A DNA stretch of 64,000 nucleotides from Leptobrachium leishanense (GCA_009667805.1 CM019064.1:270239662-270303661); one strand, 5' to 3'. Positions 46,430 through 58,441 are shown, numbered from the stretch's first letter. The notes: a model not told the origin generated them from the sequence alone. Translations and numbers: made by a program.

Positions 46430-48815
46430 GGTGAGCCAGGGCCCAGACCCTAAGACCCAGGGCCCAGACCCAGACCCCAGGCCCCTAGATCCAAACCCAG
46501 GGCCCAGACCCCAAGGCCCAGACCCCAAGGCCCAGACCCCTAGGCCCAGACCTCTAGGCTCAGACCCAGGGCCCAGACCCAGGACCCAGACCCCTAGACC
46601 CAAACCCAGGGCCCAGACCCCAAGGCCCAGACCCAGGGCCCAGACCCCTAAGCCCAAACCCAGGGCCCAGACCCCAAGGCCCAGGACCCAGACCCCTAGG
46701 CCCAGACCTCTAGGCCCAGACCCCAAGGCCCAGGGCCCAGACCCCAAGGCCCAGACCCTAGGGCCCAGGGTCCAGACCCCTAGGCCCAGGGCCAAGACCC
46801 AGGGCCCAGACCCAGGGCAAATGCCCAGACCCCAAGACCCAAACCCAGGGCCCGGACCCAGGGCCCAGACCCTATGACCCAGGGCAAAGGCCCAGGGCCC
46901 AGACCCAGGGCCCAGACCCCTAGGCCCAAACCCATGGCCCAGACCCCAAGGCCCAGGACCCAGACCCTAGGGCCCAGACCCTTAGGCCCAGACCCCAAGG
47001 CCCAGACCCCTAGGCCCAGACCCCTAGGCCCAGACCTCTAGGCTCAGACCCAGGGCCCAGACCCAGGACCCAGACCCCTAGGCCCAGACCCCAAGGCCCA
47101 GGACCCAGACCCTAGGGCCCAGGGCCCAGACCCTTAGGCCCAGACCCAGGGCCCAGACCCCCAGGCCCAAACCCAGGGCTCAGACCCCAAGGCCCAGACC
47201 CAGGGCCCAGACCCCTAAGCCCAAACCCAGGGCCCAGACCCCAAGGCCCAGGACCCAGACCCCTAGGCCCAGACCTCTAGGCCCAGACCCCAAGACCCAG
47301 ACCCAGGGCCCAGACCCCAAGGCCCAGACCCTAGGGCCCAGACCCTAGGGCCCAGGGTCCAGACCCCTAGGCCAGGGCCAAGACCCAGGGCCCAGACCCC
47401 CAGGCCCAAACCCAGGCCCAGACCCCAAGACCCAAACCCAGGGCCCGGACCCAGGGCCCAGACCCTATGACCCAGGGCAAAGGCCCAGGCCCAGACCCAG
47501 GGCCCAGACCCCTAGGCCCAAACCCATGGCCCAGACCCCAAGGCCCAGGACCCAGACCCTAGGGCCCAGACCCTTAGGCCCAGACCCCCAGGCCCAGACC
47601 CCTAGGCCCAGACCCCTAGGCCCAGACCTCTAGGCTCAGACCCAGGGCCCAGACCCAGGACCCAGACCCCTAGGCCCAGACCCCAAGGCCCAGGACCCAG
47701 ACCCTAGGGCCCAGGGCCCAGACCCTTAGGCCCAGACCCAGGGCCCAGACCCCCAGGCCCAAACCCAGGGCTCAGACCCCAAGGCCCAGACCCAGGGCCC
47801 AGACCCCTAAGCCCAAACCCAGGGCCCAGACCCCAAGGCCAGGACCCAGACCCCTAGGCCCAGACCTCTAGGCCCAGACCCCAAGACCCAGACCCAGGGC
47901 CCAGACCCCAAGGCCCAGACCCTAGGGCCCAGACCCTAGGGCCCAGGGTCCAGACCCCTAGGCCCAGGGCCAAGACCCAGGGCCCAGACCCAGGGCAAAT
48001 GCCCAGACCCCAAGACCCAAACCCAGGGCCCAGACCCAGGGCAAATGCCCAGACCCCAAGACCCAAACCCAGGGCCCGGACCCAGGGCCCAGACCCTATG
48101 GCCCAGACCCAGGGCAAAGGCCCAGGGCCCAGACCCAGGGCCCAGACCCCTAGGCCCAAACCCATGGCCCAGACCCCAAGGCCCAGACCCCAAGGCCCAG
48201 ACCCCTAGGCCCAAACCCATGGCCCAGACCCCAAGGCCCAGGACCCAGACCCTAGGGCCCAGACCCTGGGCCCAGACCCCCTAGGCCCAGACCCTAAGGC
48301 CCAGACCCCCTAGGCCCAAACCCAGGGCCCAGACCCTAAGGCCAGACCCAGGGCCCAGACCCTAAGGCCCAGACCCAGGGCCCAGACCCCTAGGCCCAAA
48401 CCCAGGGCCCAGACCCTAGGGCATAGACCCTAAGACCCAGGGCCCAGACCCCTAGGCCCAAACCCAGGGCCCAGACCCCTAGGCCAAACCCAGGGCCCAG
48501 ACCCAGGGCCCAGACCCCAAGGCCCAGACACCAAGGCCCAGACCCTAGGGTCCAGACCCCATACCCAGGGCCCAGACCCCAAGGCCCAGAGCCAGGGCCC
48601 AGACCCCAGACCCTAGGGCCCAGACCCCAAGGCCCAGACCCAGGGCCCAGATCCTAGGACCCAGACCCCAAGGCCCAGGGACCAGACCAGGGCCCAGGCT
48701 AGACCCCAGGGACCAGACCTCAGGGCCCAGACCTCAGGGACCAGACCTCAGGGACCAGACCCCAAGGCCCAGTCCCAGGGACCAGACCCAGGGCCCAGAC
48801 CCAGACCCAAAGGCC
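46430..48815. repeat. 2.4-kb GGGCCCAGACCC array with higher-order structure
   Basis: Degenerate units of 11-13 bp (CCCAGACCCCAAGG, CCCAGACCCTAGGG). Larger blocks recur: CCTCTAGGCTCAGA at 46551, 47035 and 47627, and CCTATGACCCAGGGCAAAGG at about 46870 and 47463 with a variant near 48097. This gives a second-order period of about 590 bp. The minus strand carries GGG runs separated by 3-4 bases throughout. The long frames on both strands (PRPKAQTP-like and GLGLGVWAL-like) are repeat artefacts. Confidence 0.95.
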
Positions 48816-48829
48816 ATCATACACAGCCC

Positions 48830-48975
48830 GTTTCTGTGAGATTTATTGCTGTGGATTCTGTGATATGTTCAGACACACCGCTCATTACTGTGAGTTTTAT
48901 TGCTGTGGATACTGTGATAAGCTAATACACACTGCACATTACTGGGAGTTTTATTGCTGTGGTGCTATGTTATGT
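48830..48975. repeat. 60-bp minisatellite unit, two to three copies
   Basis: Units beginning TTTATTGCTGTGGATTCTGTGAT and related, directly after the G-rich array. The same unit flanks the GA-rich satellite at 27840 and lies at 10975. Confidence 0.75.
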
Positions 48976-49602
48976 CCTTTTTTTTTTGAAGGGGGAGAAA
49001 AGCTGTTAGAGGTTGAGGGGGGGCCCTGGGGGGCCCCATCGTGAGGTTTAGTAAGGGGCCCCATCATTTCTGATGGCTGCCCTACCGCAGGGTCACCGAA
49101 ATGCAATCGGCAAAAGGAACCGAATTGAAGAGAACGAAAAGTCACCGAACGTGCGGTGACTTTTCGAATCTCTTTGGATAACCCTGTGTGTGTAGCAGCC
49201 AGAATGACAGTCTCTCTCTTTATTTGTCAGTCAGTCTGTATATCTCTGTGTCTGCGTTAGGGCATTTCTTGATAGGTATACACTGGATTTCTGAATGTAT
49301 CTGCTGGTGTGTGAATGGATTTACTTGTGCACGTGTATGCGTGTTTATGAATGTATGTAGCACTAGCAGTATTTGTTCCAGGTGCAGGTATTGCTGGTCC
49401 AGCTGCAATGGAGCCAATAATGTTTATGTTCTGTACTTCAACCCCAGTATCTTAAATACTGTAAACAGAAACTGCAATATATTAAATAATTTAAATGTCT
49501 AATATATATACAGTATATGTTTGATATATAAACCAACAATGCAATGACATATATTCAACTATATTTACATTTACCATTCAAAAAAGTGGAATTTAAACTT
49601 AC

Positions 49603-49632
49603 CAAGCTGTGAGTTGTTTGTAGGTGTCTCAT
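49603..49632 (-). CDS. Probable 30-nt microexon of the membrane-protein gene
   Basis: On the minus strand a T-rich acceptor ending CTATACAG is followed by 30 nt and a consensus TTG|GTAAGTTT donor. The exon is symmetrical (phase 1 at both ends) and open, encoding ETPTNNSQL with one N-glycosylation sequon. Joined to the exon at 37826-38001 the frame stays open. Short Ser/Thr/Pro-rich stalk exons next to a TM exon are known in complement-regulator genes. On its own the exon is too short to be certain. Confidence 0.4.
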
Positions 49633-49798
49633 CTGTATAGAAATATAATAGAGTAATTTATATTTGCATACAGTAACTCACCAAATTCACAAAGAAATGG
49701 AACAGAGGAGGATATGAAATGCATGGCTGTCAAACCGTATTTAATGACTAAAATTGTTGTGTTTAATGATCTATTCATGTGTTTAAATCTATACATGT

Positions 49799-50348
49799 TG
49801 TTATGGACATGAATATGTATCTGCTTTAATAAATAAAGGAAAGCTTAGAAAAATGTCCATTTCAAATATAACAGTACGGCTTTAAGAAAAGAACGTTAAT
49901 TAAACTATTTTAATAAGAATCAAATTTATATTATTGCTTAACACGCAATCTTAGCCGATTGTTTTGTAGCACATGTAGTTCCTCTTTCTAGTATCAAGAA
50001 GAGAATATTTTGGAACATCTTGGAACATCCTGAAAACGTCCTGTAACAACGCCCTTGACGACTAAGGGGACAAACCGATAAGCTGATGTTTATTTTTCAC
50101 CATATTAATGACGGTTAGAATGTTGGGCAACAGCCTGTTTTCATTACGCACGAAGTAGCATAAAAGCTTGTATCTTTTCAATAAAGGGCAGAGAAGTCAC
50201 CCAGCCTTGTCCGAGGAAGGCTACATAGACACCTATCCAGCGAGTCTGTGTGTTTTCTTTCAGTGAGCACTTGATTTGATTGACTTCTCCACCATTTTGG
50301 CAGCTGCAGGCATTCGAACAAGAGACTGTTTAAGTCTGTCTCATAACA
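49799..50348 (+). repeat. 5' LTR of the provirus
   Basis: 550 bp, TGTTATG...CATAACA. Signals: a TATA-like CATAAAAG at 50159-50166 and AATAAA at 50180-50185. The AATAAA lies only about 20 nt after the TATA-like box, so it probably lies in U3 or right at the cap site. About 13 differences from the 3' LTR are visible. Confidence 0.93.
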
Positions 50349-50350
50349 AT

Positions 50351-50368
50351 TGGCGCCTGAACGTGGGA
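50351..50368 (+). promoter_or_regulatory. Proviral primer binding site, tRNA-Lys-like
   Basis: TGGCGCCTGAACGTGGGA, two bases after the LTR. The TGGCGCC start is that of Lys-type primer sites; the match to a specific Lys tRNA was not checked. Confidence 0.8.
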
Positions 50369-50457
50369 CATCTGAGTTGCTCTGCCAGGTGCCAGCAAAA
50401 AAGACTTCCACAGACCGAGACTGTACCAGAGCGGAGCCTGACCACCTTCGTGCCTCA

Positions 50458-50466
50458 CAGGTAAGA
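50458..50466 (+). promoter_or_regulatory. Probable major splice donor of the provirus
   Basis: CAG|GTAAGA at 50460/50461, about 90 bp after the primer site, where retroviruses place the donor for env mRNA. Confidence 0.55.
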
Positions 50467-50703
50467 TACCTTTGTTATCTGCCTGTGACGTGTTCTGGTC
50501 TGCGGTCCCCGTCCTGGGAATCTATGCGTGGCACTTGGTGGACACCAAAAGTGGGCTTTTATTTAACTTTGCTCAGATGTCCGTTTACTGACCCACGAAT
50601 CGCATGCCTGTTGTCTGATTGTCTGTACGTCTGTTCACGGTTCTTTGTATTGACGGCATATTTCCTGATAGGAATTGTGGTTTAGTTGGTGATCAGAGAG
50701 ATT

Positions 50704-51330
50704 GTCGGGGTCTAGAACAGGGGATGCAGGCTAGACATCCCTGGTAGACGGGCACGAAATATCTCTGATAGAGATGTAGTTGGATTGACAGTCAGAAGAG
50801 GTAGTGTGAGTGGCAGTAACAGGTGATGCAGGCTAAACATCCCTGGTAGCAGCCCATATTATATATGTATATCTATAGGTAATGCAGGCTAGACATACCT
50901 GGTGGCAAGATATATATAGACTATATTTGGAATTGAAATATAGGGGAGGACGAGACGCTTTACTGTCGGGGTCTAGAACAGGGGATGCAGGCTAGACATC
51001 CCTGGTAGCAAGACACGATAGGTACAGGTCTATCCTCACTTCTGACTATTGATATACTACATGAATTGATTGACAGTCAGAAGGGGTAGTGTGAGCGGCA
51101 GTAACAGGTGATGCAGGCTAGATATCCCTGGTAGCAGCCCACATTATATATGTATATCTACAGGTAATGCAGGCTAGACATACCTGGTGGCAAGATATAT
51201 ATATATATATATATACTATATTTGGAATTGGAATATAGGGGAGGACAAGACGCTTTATTATCGGGCTCTAGCAGTATCAGGTGATGCAGGCTAGACACAC
51301 CTGGTAGCAAGACACGATAGGTACAGGTCT
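50704..51330 (+). repeat. Tandem repeats in the proviral leader
   Basis: The module GATGCAGGCTAGACATCCCT, followed by GGTAG, occurs seven times (near 50723, 50830, 50880, 50985, 51112, 51165 and 51280). The modules form a larger unit of about 260-290 bp, nearly three copies. Non-coding; could affect RNA packaging or translation of the leader. Confidence 0.8.
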
Positions 51331-51401
51331 ATCCTCACTTCTGACTATTGATAAACTACGTGCATTTTTAAATTGATCAGGAAAAGAGCTAACAATCAGG
51401 A

Positions 51402-52020
51402 ATGGGTAATGAACAGAGTAATCATGCAGGATGGATGACTCCACGCAAGTTAGTTGAAGACAGAGCAGGTAAAAGGAATGTTATGGAATTGAAACTTCTC
51501 GGTAGACAACAGAGGAATGGATAAGTTTATTGAAGAATAAAAAAGGAATGTTGACCGATAATGGTTTATGGAATGTAGCACAAGCATGGTATAGAGTTGC
51601 AAAAGAAATTGAGAAAGAAGGGTGGGTAGAAAACAGGAAAATAGGAAAGTAAAAACCAATTACTATTACCTCACCCCAAGATCCGAGCCCCCTTCTTATG
51701 GTGAAATATCCACAAAAAAAGGAAGATAGTAAACAGCCAACAGGACTCTACCCTTTTTTACGTATCGATGGGGCGTACTACACCCCTGGTCCTGTCGTAT
51801 CCTTATCAACAGCTGCGAGCCAGGTACCGACCATATCCCTTATTATGTATAATTTTGCAGAGAATCAAACCAAGGCTTGCCGTACACTATGGTCATTGAA
51901 AAGTCAAAAGTGACTAACATAGTCAGCTGTCTAGGGAAACAATGTCAAACGCCAATTATTATGTGGCGTCAAGATACGTGGCACATTGTAAGCGTTAGAT
52001 TTGTCCTGTTTGTCTCGGAA
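51402..52020 (+). pseudogene. Proviral gag remnant (matrix region)
   Basis: The ATG at 51402 opens MGNEQSNHAGWMTPRK. The MGN start is the N-myristoylation signal typical of retroviral matrix. Frameshifts and stops appear within about 100 bp, but matrix-like sequence can be followed in pieces to about 51700. Tc1 copy B interrupts the region at 52040. Confidence 0.55.
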
Positions 52021-52039
52021 TATTTGAATACTTATGCTA

Positions 52040-53636
52040 CAGTTGTGTTCAAAATTATTCAACCCCCAATGCTGTAAAGGGTTTTAGGGTATTTAGTGTA
52101 CATTTGTAATTGTATTCAGAATGAAATCCTACAAGGACTTTTTAAAGAACCATATGCAACTAAAATGACATCAATTGGTTTTGTAATACAGTAGTAAATG
52201 TTTCTTTTGTGAATTCTTCATTGACACAATTATTCAACCCCTTAAAGACTACCACTCTGAAGAACAGAGGTTCATTCAAGTGTTTTCAATCAGGTATTGA
52301 AAACACCTGTGGATGTCACGGAGCAGCAATACACCATAATAAGCACCAATTAGGCAGCTTTAAAATGACTGTGATACTCAGCTCCTTGTAGACATTTACT
52401 GGTGTGGTTACAAACATGGTGAAGTCAAGAGAAGAAGTGATTACTCTTCACAGGAAGGGCAATGGCTATAAGAAGATTGCAAAGATGTTAAACATACCTA
52501 GAGAGACCATAGGAAGCATCATTCGCAAATTCAAGGCAAAGGGCACTGTTGAAACGCTACCTGGTCGTGGCAGAAAGAAGATGCTGACTTCGATTGCTGT
52601 GCGCTACCTGAAGCGTAGAGTGGAGAAAAGTCCCCGTGTGACTGCTGAGGAACTGAGAAAAGATTTGTCAGATGTGGGTACTGAAGTTTCAGCTCAGAGA
52701 ATACGGCGCACACTGCGTAATGAAGGCCTCAATGCCAGAACTCCCAGGCGCACCCCCTTGCTGTCTCCAAAGAATAAGAAGAGTCGACTGCAGTATGCCA
52801 AAAGTCATGTGGACAAACCACAGAAGTTTTGGGATAGTGTTCTGTGGACTGATGAAACAAAATTAGAACTGTTTGGGCCCATGGATCAACGCTATGTTTG
52901 GAGGAGGAAGAACAAGGCCTATGAAGAAAAGAACACCTTGCCTACTGTGAAGCATGGCGGGGGGTCAATCATGCTTTAGGGCTGTTTTGCTTCTGCAGGT
53001 ACAGGGAAGCTTCAGCGTGTGCAAGGTACCATGAATTCTCTTCAGTACCAGGAGATATTGGATGACAATGTGATGCAGTCTGTCACAAACCTGAGGCTTG
53101 GGAGACCTTGGACCTTTCAACAGGACAATGATCCCAAGCATACCTCCAAGTCCACTAGAGCATGGTTGCAGATTAAAGGCTGGAACATTTTGGAGTGGCC
53201 ATCGCAGTCACCTGACTTAAATCCGATTGAGAACCTCTGGTGGGACTTAAAGAAAGCAGTTGCAGTGCGCAAGCCTAAGAATGTGACTGAACTGGAGGCT
53301 TTTGCCCATGACGAATGGGCGAAGATACCCGTAGATCGCTGCGAGACACTTGTGTCAAGCTATGCTTCACGTTTAAAAGCTGTTATAACTATAAAAGGAT
53401 GTTGTACTAAGTACTAAGATTGAATGTCACTTGGGGGTTGAATAAAACTGATAATGATGTGAGCGCAGAAAAGACATTTGTGGTTATTTCATTATAAATG
53501 TTATGTTTATTTTTGTCTGACCAACACGTGCCTCTTTGATTTAATTGTAAGCAAGATGAGTGAATGATCAAAATCAATGTCAAACTGGCCAAAACACTCA
53601 ATTTCAGTGGGGGTTGAATAATTTTGAACACAACTG
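52040..53636 (+). mobile_element. Tc1/mariner family 1, copy B, inside the provirus
   Basis: Same ends as copy A, flanked by TA (52038-52039, 53637-53638). It inserted into the internal region of the provirus and is therefore younger than it. Very similar to copy A but with different damage. Confidence 0.93.
52404..53417 (+). pseudogene. Tc1 transposase, copy B, premature stop
   Basis: Reads in one frame from 52404 to 52979, where a TGG tryptophan codon of copy A has become TAG, then continues in the same frame to 53417. It lacks 21 bp (seven codons) near the N-terminus that copy A has, and keeps the 11 bp that copy A has lost. The catalytic motifs [15 protein letters not shown] and [11 protein letters not shown] are all present. 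Confidence 0.92.
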
Positions 53637-53638
53637 TA

Positions 53639-56600
53639 TATTCTGAGGCACATCACTGTCTATTCACAACAAAAGCCTTATTTGTGCGAGATTTGGGGTA
53701 AATCTTTCAAAAGGATTTTCTTTAATCGTCATCAGCAAATCCACGGGCTAAAGTATTATACCCAAGCAAAAATGTGTAAAATAAATTCATAATTGCAGGA
53801 GACATAATTAATTATTTGTTGTGCAAAGGTCATTGTTTGTATAAGTGTAGTTTTCTAGGTCTACAGAGAACTACCTGAGATTTGTATAGATGCACAAAAT
53901 GTATTAGAAAATACTGACAATTAATGTATTAATGTGGCCACTTGCCCCCCCTTTACAAAGTTTACGAAGTTTCCAAAGGAAACCCCATTTCAGAACTAGA
54001 ACAGGTGGTCCCCGATTACCTGTGATCCCTTTGAAGTTCCCCACGCAGGTTCCAGGACGGAGTGTCCATTGCCGTTGAGCTGACAATCTACCAGGTGCCA
54101 AGCAGGAATTCCTGCTCTGTGGATCTCCACTCATGGCAGGGGGCTGTCCGTCCAGGAACAACTGGGACGCACTGGGTCATGGTAATCTCGTTTCTGATGC
54201 AAACCAGATAGGTTTGGTTAAACTGAAATGTCAGCATGGGGTTAATTGAAATGCTGTACAGTGCATCAGTGTGTGATTTTCCCTACAGTATGAATACGTA
54301 GTAAGTATATATTGTGTATGTTTATGTTGGTGTGATGGGTATAAATAGCTGTTTTATGTACGTGTTTTTTTACTGGCTCAGCCAGGTGTCAAGTAATGGG
54401 ATCCTGACAGAGCAACCTGCTGCTGTATGTGATGTGTGTGTGTATGTACACTTCTACATTTACAGTGTGTGCCCCTAGTGTGTGATTGTCAAGATTTCTT
54501 GGTGTGACTGTATATTGTGTCTAACAGTGTATACATTGTAATTGTGTGTGTGTGCGTGTAGTGTGTCCAGGGACATTTGCAAACCCCTGGTTCCCATACA
54601 GGGATTCAAAAAGTGAACTTTTTCACTGGATGTCTAAATTTAGCATGCATTGCAAGCTTTGACTGAGAATAGTAGGATTTTCAGTTGTCAAGGTTTACGC
54701 TGTCTTCACAGTCCACACGCTCTTCTCCAAAGGGGGGCGAGGGAGTGCGCATTCTTTTAGCCTGAGCCTGATAACAGAGCGTTCTGTAACAAACCTTAAC
54801 CCTTAACTCTCTGTGCGTATTACACAAAGTCAGTTTATTTTAGTGTATATTAAATGTAAAGTATAAACATCTGTATGCAGAGTTGTTATTCTTGACAAAC
54901 AAATGTATATCTATGATGTGAACGCCCTGCCTTTAAATTTATATCAGCTTTGCCCTGCAAGACAGAGTAAAGAGGTTTTTTCTGCTAAAGGACTATCACA
55001 ATTTTACATATTTAAATTTTTGTGCAGCGCCACGGTGCCCGTTGGTGCTTTGTAGATGCCGGAAGATTGCTTTTTTTATTCTGATGGTTACTAATTTTCC
55101 TTACACTTATTTATATTAAAGTACTGTATCTTTTGCTGCAGAATTGTAGTGTGATCTTCCAGACCCATCTAGTTTTGCACCAGGTTTTAATCGCTTGGAA
55201 GATCTGATAATACCCCTTAATATAGGATACAAGTTCGATTTAAAATATCCTGTATTCTATTGTGTTATATTTTTTATTTGGTGAAAGGGAAGCAGGATTT
55301 AGACCAGGACAGGTAAAAAAAAAATAATAATAATAAAGGAAGAGTACATGTTTGTTAGCCTTGGACTTCTAACCATAGAGATTACTGCCGGTGGGAGAAG
55401 GAGGGGCAGCGGGAGCAGGAGCTCCATTACAAGGGGGGGGCGACAGCGAATTAAAAATGTACAACTCTATGCAATTTTAGATGGAGCAAGTTTGTTTACC
55501 TCCTGCGATAGTACTTTAGATGCTGTTTAGTTTGGTTTATGATGCATAGTATGAACACGGTATCTGTAATTGCAGATTGCTATTTTTAAGAAAACGTGTA
55601 TTTTGTATAAGATTTTCTAGTTAGTGACAAACCACAGACAGAGTGTGACCTAGCTATGTACATGAGAAGGTTACTAATGTCTGAAAAGTTTTGTCCCCCG
55701 ATTCTCTAACAGATCAGGATACTGGTTACAACAGTCTGGTGATGCCTGGTGATTAAGTATGAATTAAGATAATTAAAAGAAAGATACTGGCTACACCGAG
55801 ATGGGACGGACCGTTCTAAGTATTACTCTCTACCTCAACTACAGTCAACTTCACTGAACGAGTGCCCTGGATACATCTGACCTATTGCAGACGAGCTGTA
55901 GGCCTGAATCCTGACCCACCAGTCTCGACCACGCTCAAGCCCGGGCTACAAAGGGGGGTTGCACTAATAGAGTCACCCGTCTCAAACCCCAGTGAAAAAT
56001 GGAGAAGGCTGGCGAGACTCTAGGGGAACGGATGAGACGCAGCTCTTCTCCAAGGGGGGATACTGGCGGTAGTAGCAATTGAAGAACCGTTACTGTAGAG
56101 AAGCAAATTCCAGAGATTGAAGAAGATGATAAAGATATCCAGAAAATCATCCAGACCCCCCCAGAGGTCCTTACCCATCTGACCAGTACTCCACCTGACA
56201 TGTCAAATCTGGAATTTTACCTGAACAAACGGCGGTTTGAACCAAGTGGTGAATTCATCGAAGTAATCCTCAAGCAGTCACAAGATGAATACGAAATACT
56301 GGAATACAACCATTCCTATATCCGGTGGCCAGTCCCCCTTCAAGAGCAAGGACGGAATGAATGGGGGGGCAAGAAGCTGACAAAGCCTGAGCTTGCAATC
56401 ATGAAGAAGAACAAAGGAATCCCGCAATAGAACTGTCTGAGAACTGTCTGAGAAAACCTGAATCCTAACTGTCACAACAACCTATGAATTACCCGGATTC
56501 TTAAGTGTCTGAGGGAACTAGGAGCCAAGAGATACCAGGCCCCTTGATGAAATTCTTCCTGATAGAAATACTTGTTGAAAGACGTCTGCCAAACGTAAAG

Positions 56601-56879
56601 GTCAGCGTCCTGAGCTACTTCATGTTTACCGTGAAGAAAAGATAGGAACAGCGAGACCTGATGTATTTCACATGTAAAACAAAATGTTGAGCAAAAGTGA
56701 GTTCATCTGGGGACCCGTGGAGAAACTTCAGTGTTACAAGAAGATTCTCTCTCTGATAATCCCCTTGCTGCCACCGCCACTTGCGCACTGGACTCTAGCA
56801 TAATCTGAAAAAGAGCAGAAGTGGTTCTCTGAAGAACCAGGAAGATTCTGAGATTGATGGTTCCAGTTAGCCAGCAGAC
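53639..56879 (+). other. Proviral internal region, no readable gene
   Basis: Only short frames (for example 56200-56430, 76 residues). Nothing can be assigned with confidence to gag, pro or env. It includes AT-rich stretches, and two purine tracts (GGGGGGG) near 55430 and 56360. Confidence 0.45.
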
Positions 56880-57330
56880 AAATAGTCCTTCCTGCCACAT
56901 TGGCACCAGAGATTGTCTGGGCCCTACACGCCAGCACCCATGGAGGAAAGACTGCCATGGAACAGTGTGTCACTTGTGCTAAGAATAACCCCAGATCAGG
57001 CCCATCACAACAGGCAGGAGTACAACCCATCGGATTATCACCAATGGCCTTACTTCAGATTGACTTTACTGTACTCCTTCCCTAAGGGGTACAAGTATCT
57101 TCTAGTGCTGGTACGCACTCTGACATGATGGGTTGAAGCCTATCCAACCAGAACTGAGAAAGTCGCAGAGGTAGTGAAGTGCCTCCTGAAAGAAATTATC
57201 TACCGGTATGGACTACCGCTTGCAATTGGGTCGGACAATGGCCCAGCCTTCATACAGACCTGTCTGCATTGACTCGCATGCCATTTGGACATCACCTAGA
57301 GACTGCATACTGCTTACAGATCCTCAAAGT
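56880..57330 (+). pseudogene. Proviral integrase remnant
   Basis: A HHCC zinc-finger remnant (HASTHGG, then CVTC) at about 56920-56985 is followed by the catalytic core with QIDFT (first Asp, about 57057) and GSDNGPAF (second Asp, about 57223). Reading requires several frame changes, and in-frame stops follow. It resembles gamma/epsilon-type integrases. It lies upstream of the RT remnant, the reverse of the normal pol order. Confidence 0.7.
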
Positions 57331-57689
57331 TCCAGAAAGATGGAACACATGCAGTGACTCAGCTCCCTGGGAGTATTGACAGAACATAATCCACCTGGAC
57401 ACGCTTTGAACATCTCTCCAGTATTTGTTGATCTCAGGTCAGCAGTATAACATCCCTCGGAAAGCAAAAAACAGAACATTGAAACCCACGTGCAGCGTCA
57501 TTTAAAGTGTGACATGCAGAAATCCTGTGTGCCAACGTTGAACACCCCCACCTCCTTCTCGTACAGAAAGAGAGAACCAGAGGCTTTCGGATAACGCCAC
57601 AGTGATTTTGTTTACAGTTGTTCGCACTAACACTGGGAAACACACAGTATTGCAACATAATAGACTTGAAGGACTCATTCTTCTGCATG

Positions 57690-58030
57690 CGACTGACCCC
57701 CGACCCTTCCCCCATGCATGTCAACCCTTATTTGCCTTCCATTGGGAAAACTCTATTACCGGATCAAAGCACCAAATGACCTGGATCCGTCTGCGAAACC
57801 TCTCCCACGATTTCCAGCAGTGCCCTGAGCCAGGATCTCCTGGCCTTTTACTCTCAGCCGGACAAAGTTATGTTGATGATTTGCTGCTCGCCTCCCCACC
57901 TGAGAGAGATTGTCTGGCCGATACTCTGGAGTTTCTACATTTCCTGTGAGAAGCCTTCTACATAGAGTCCAAAAGAAAAGCACAGATCTACAGACCCAGT
58001 GTAACGTATCCAGGCTCTCACCTAACCGGA
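57690..58030 (+). pseudogene. Proviral reverse transcriptase remnant
   Basis: Contains a PLFAFHWEN block, a degraded fingers/palm segment, and the catalytic YVDDLLLAS box at 57869-57895, followed by an RKAQIYRPSV-like segment. Frameshifts on both sides. The motif set is that of gammaretrovirus-like RT. Possible RNase H traces (HVDGALYL) follow near 58190. Confidence 0.75.
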
Positions 58031-58430
58031 CACAAACAGCCGCTGGAGTACTAGTCCAGTACCTGTGGCATGCCTGTCAGACCTACCAGACACGGTCGCC
58101 TGTGGCCTGCCACCCTGTATCGATCTGCTGGTTGTTGACGTGCTTAGCCTAGGCCAAGGAAGTACGTGCGAATACGCATTCATGACTGTCCACGTGGATG
58201 GAGCCCTCTACCTGGACCACAGCCTACTAACCTCTACGGCAAACGGGTAAAGTTCGCCCGAGACATACTTCTGCTAAAAACTGCATTTCTACTCTCACTG
58301 CCTTGTACTGTAACAAGGGGGGGTTATGGGCTGATCCATAACTCTTCTGAAAGTGCAGCACAAAAGGGTTCCAATGAACATTAAGACAGATGAGTTGGCC
58401 TTATTGTATTAAGGAAAGAAATGTGCATTT

Positions 58431-58441
58431 TTAGGGGGGAC
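58431..58441 (+). promoter_or_regulatory. Polypurine tract of the provirus
   Basis: TAGGGGGGAC lies directly before the 3' LTR, where plus-strand DNA synthesis is primed. Confidence 0.75.

Larger units (their letters stand above)
45992..49084. mobile_element. Nonautonomous hAT carrying a G-rich minisatellite
   Basis: Ends CAGGGCCGCCATCAG and, inverted, TAGGGCAGCCATCAG. The perfect 8-bp duplication CCGCAGGG flanks it (45984-45991, 49085-49092). Between GC-rich ends it holds the 2.4-kb CCCAGACC array and two to three 60-bp minisatellite units. It has no transposase. Confidence 0.9.
45173..49186. mobile_element. Family A foldback element carrying a nested hAT
   Basis: Bounded by CAGGGTTATCCAAAGAG and CTCTTTGGATAACCCTG with TGT on both sides (45170-45172, 49187-49189). 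The outer parts (45173-45991 and 49085-49186) match 32965-34052. The centre is a 3.1-kb hAT insertion. The empty site is visible in the 34-kb copy (GCAGGGTCGCCGAAATG near 33957). Confidence 0.85.

Noticed and set aside
46112..48284. Long open frames of PRPKAQTP and GLGLGVWAL type on both strands
   Set aside because: They arise from the CCCAGACC array, which lacks stop codons in several frames; composition and period match the DNA repeat, not a protein.
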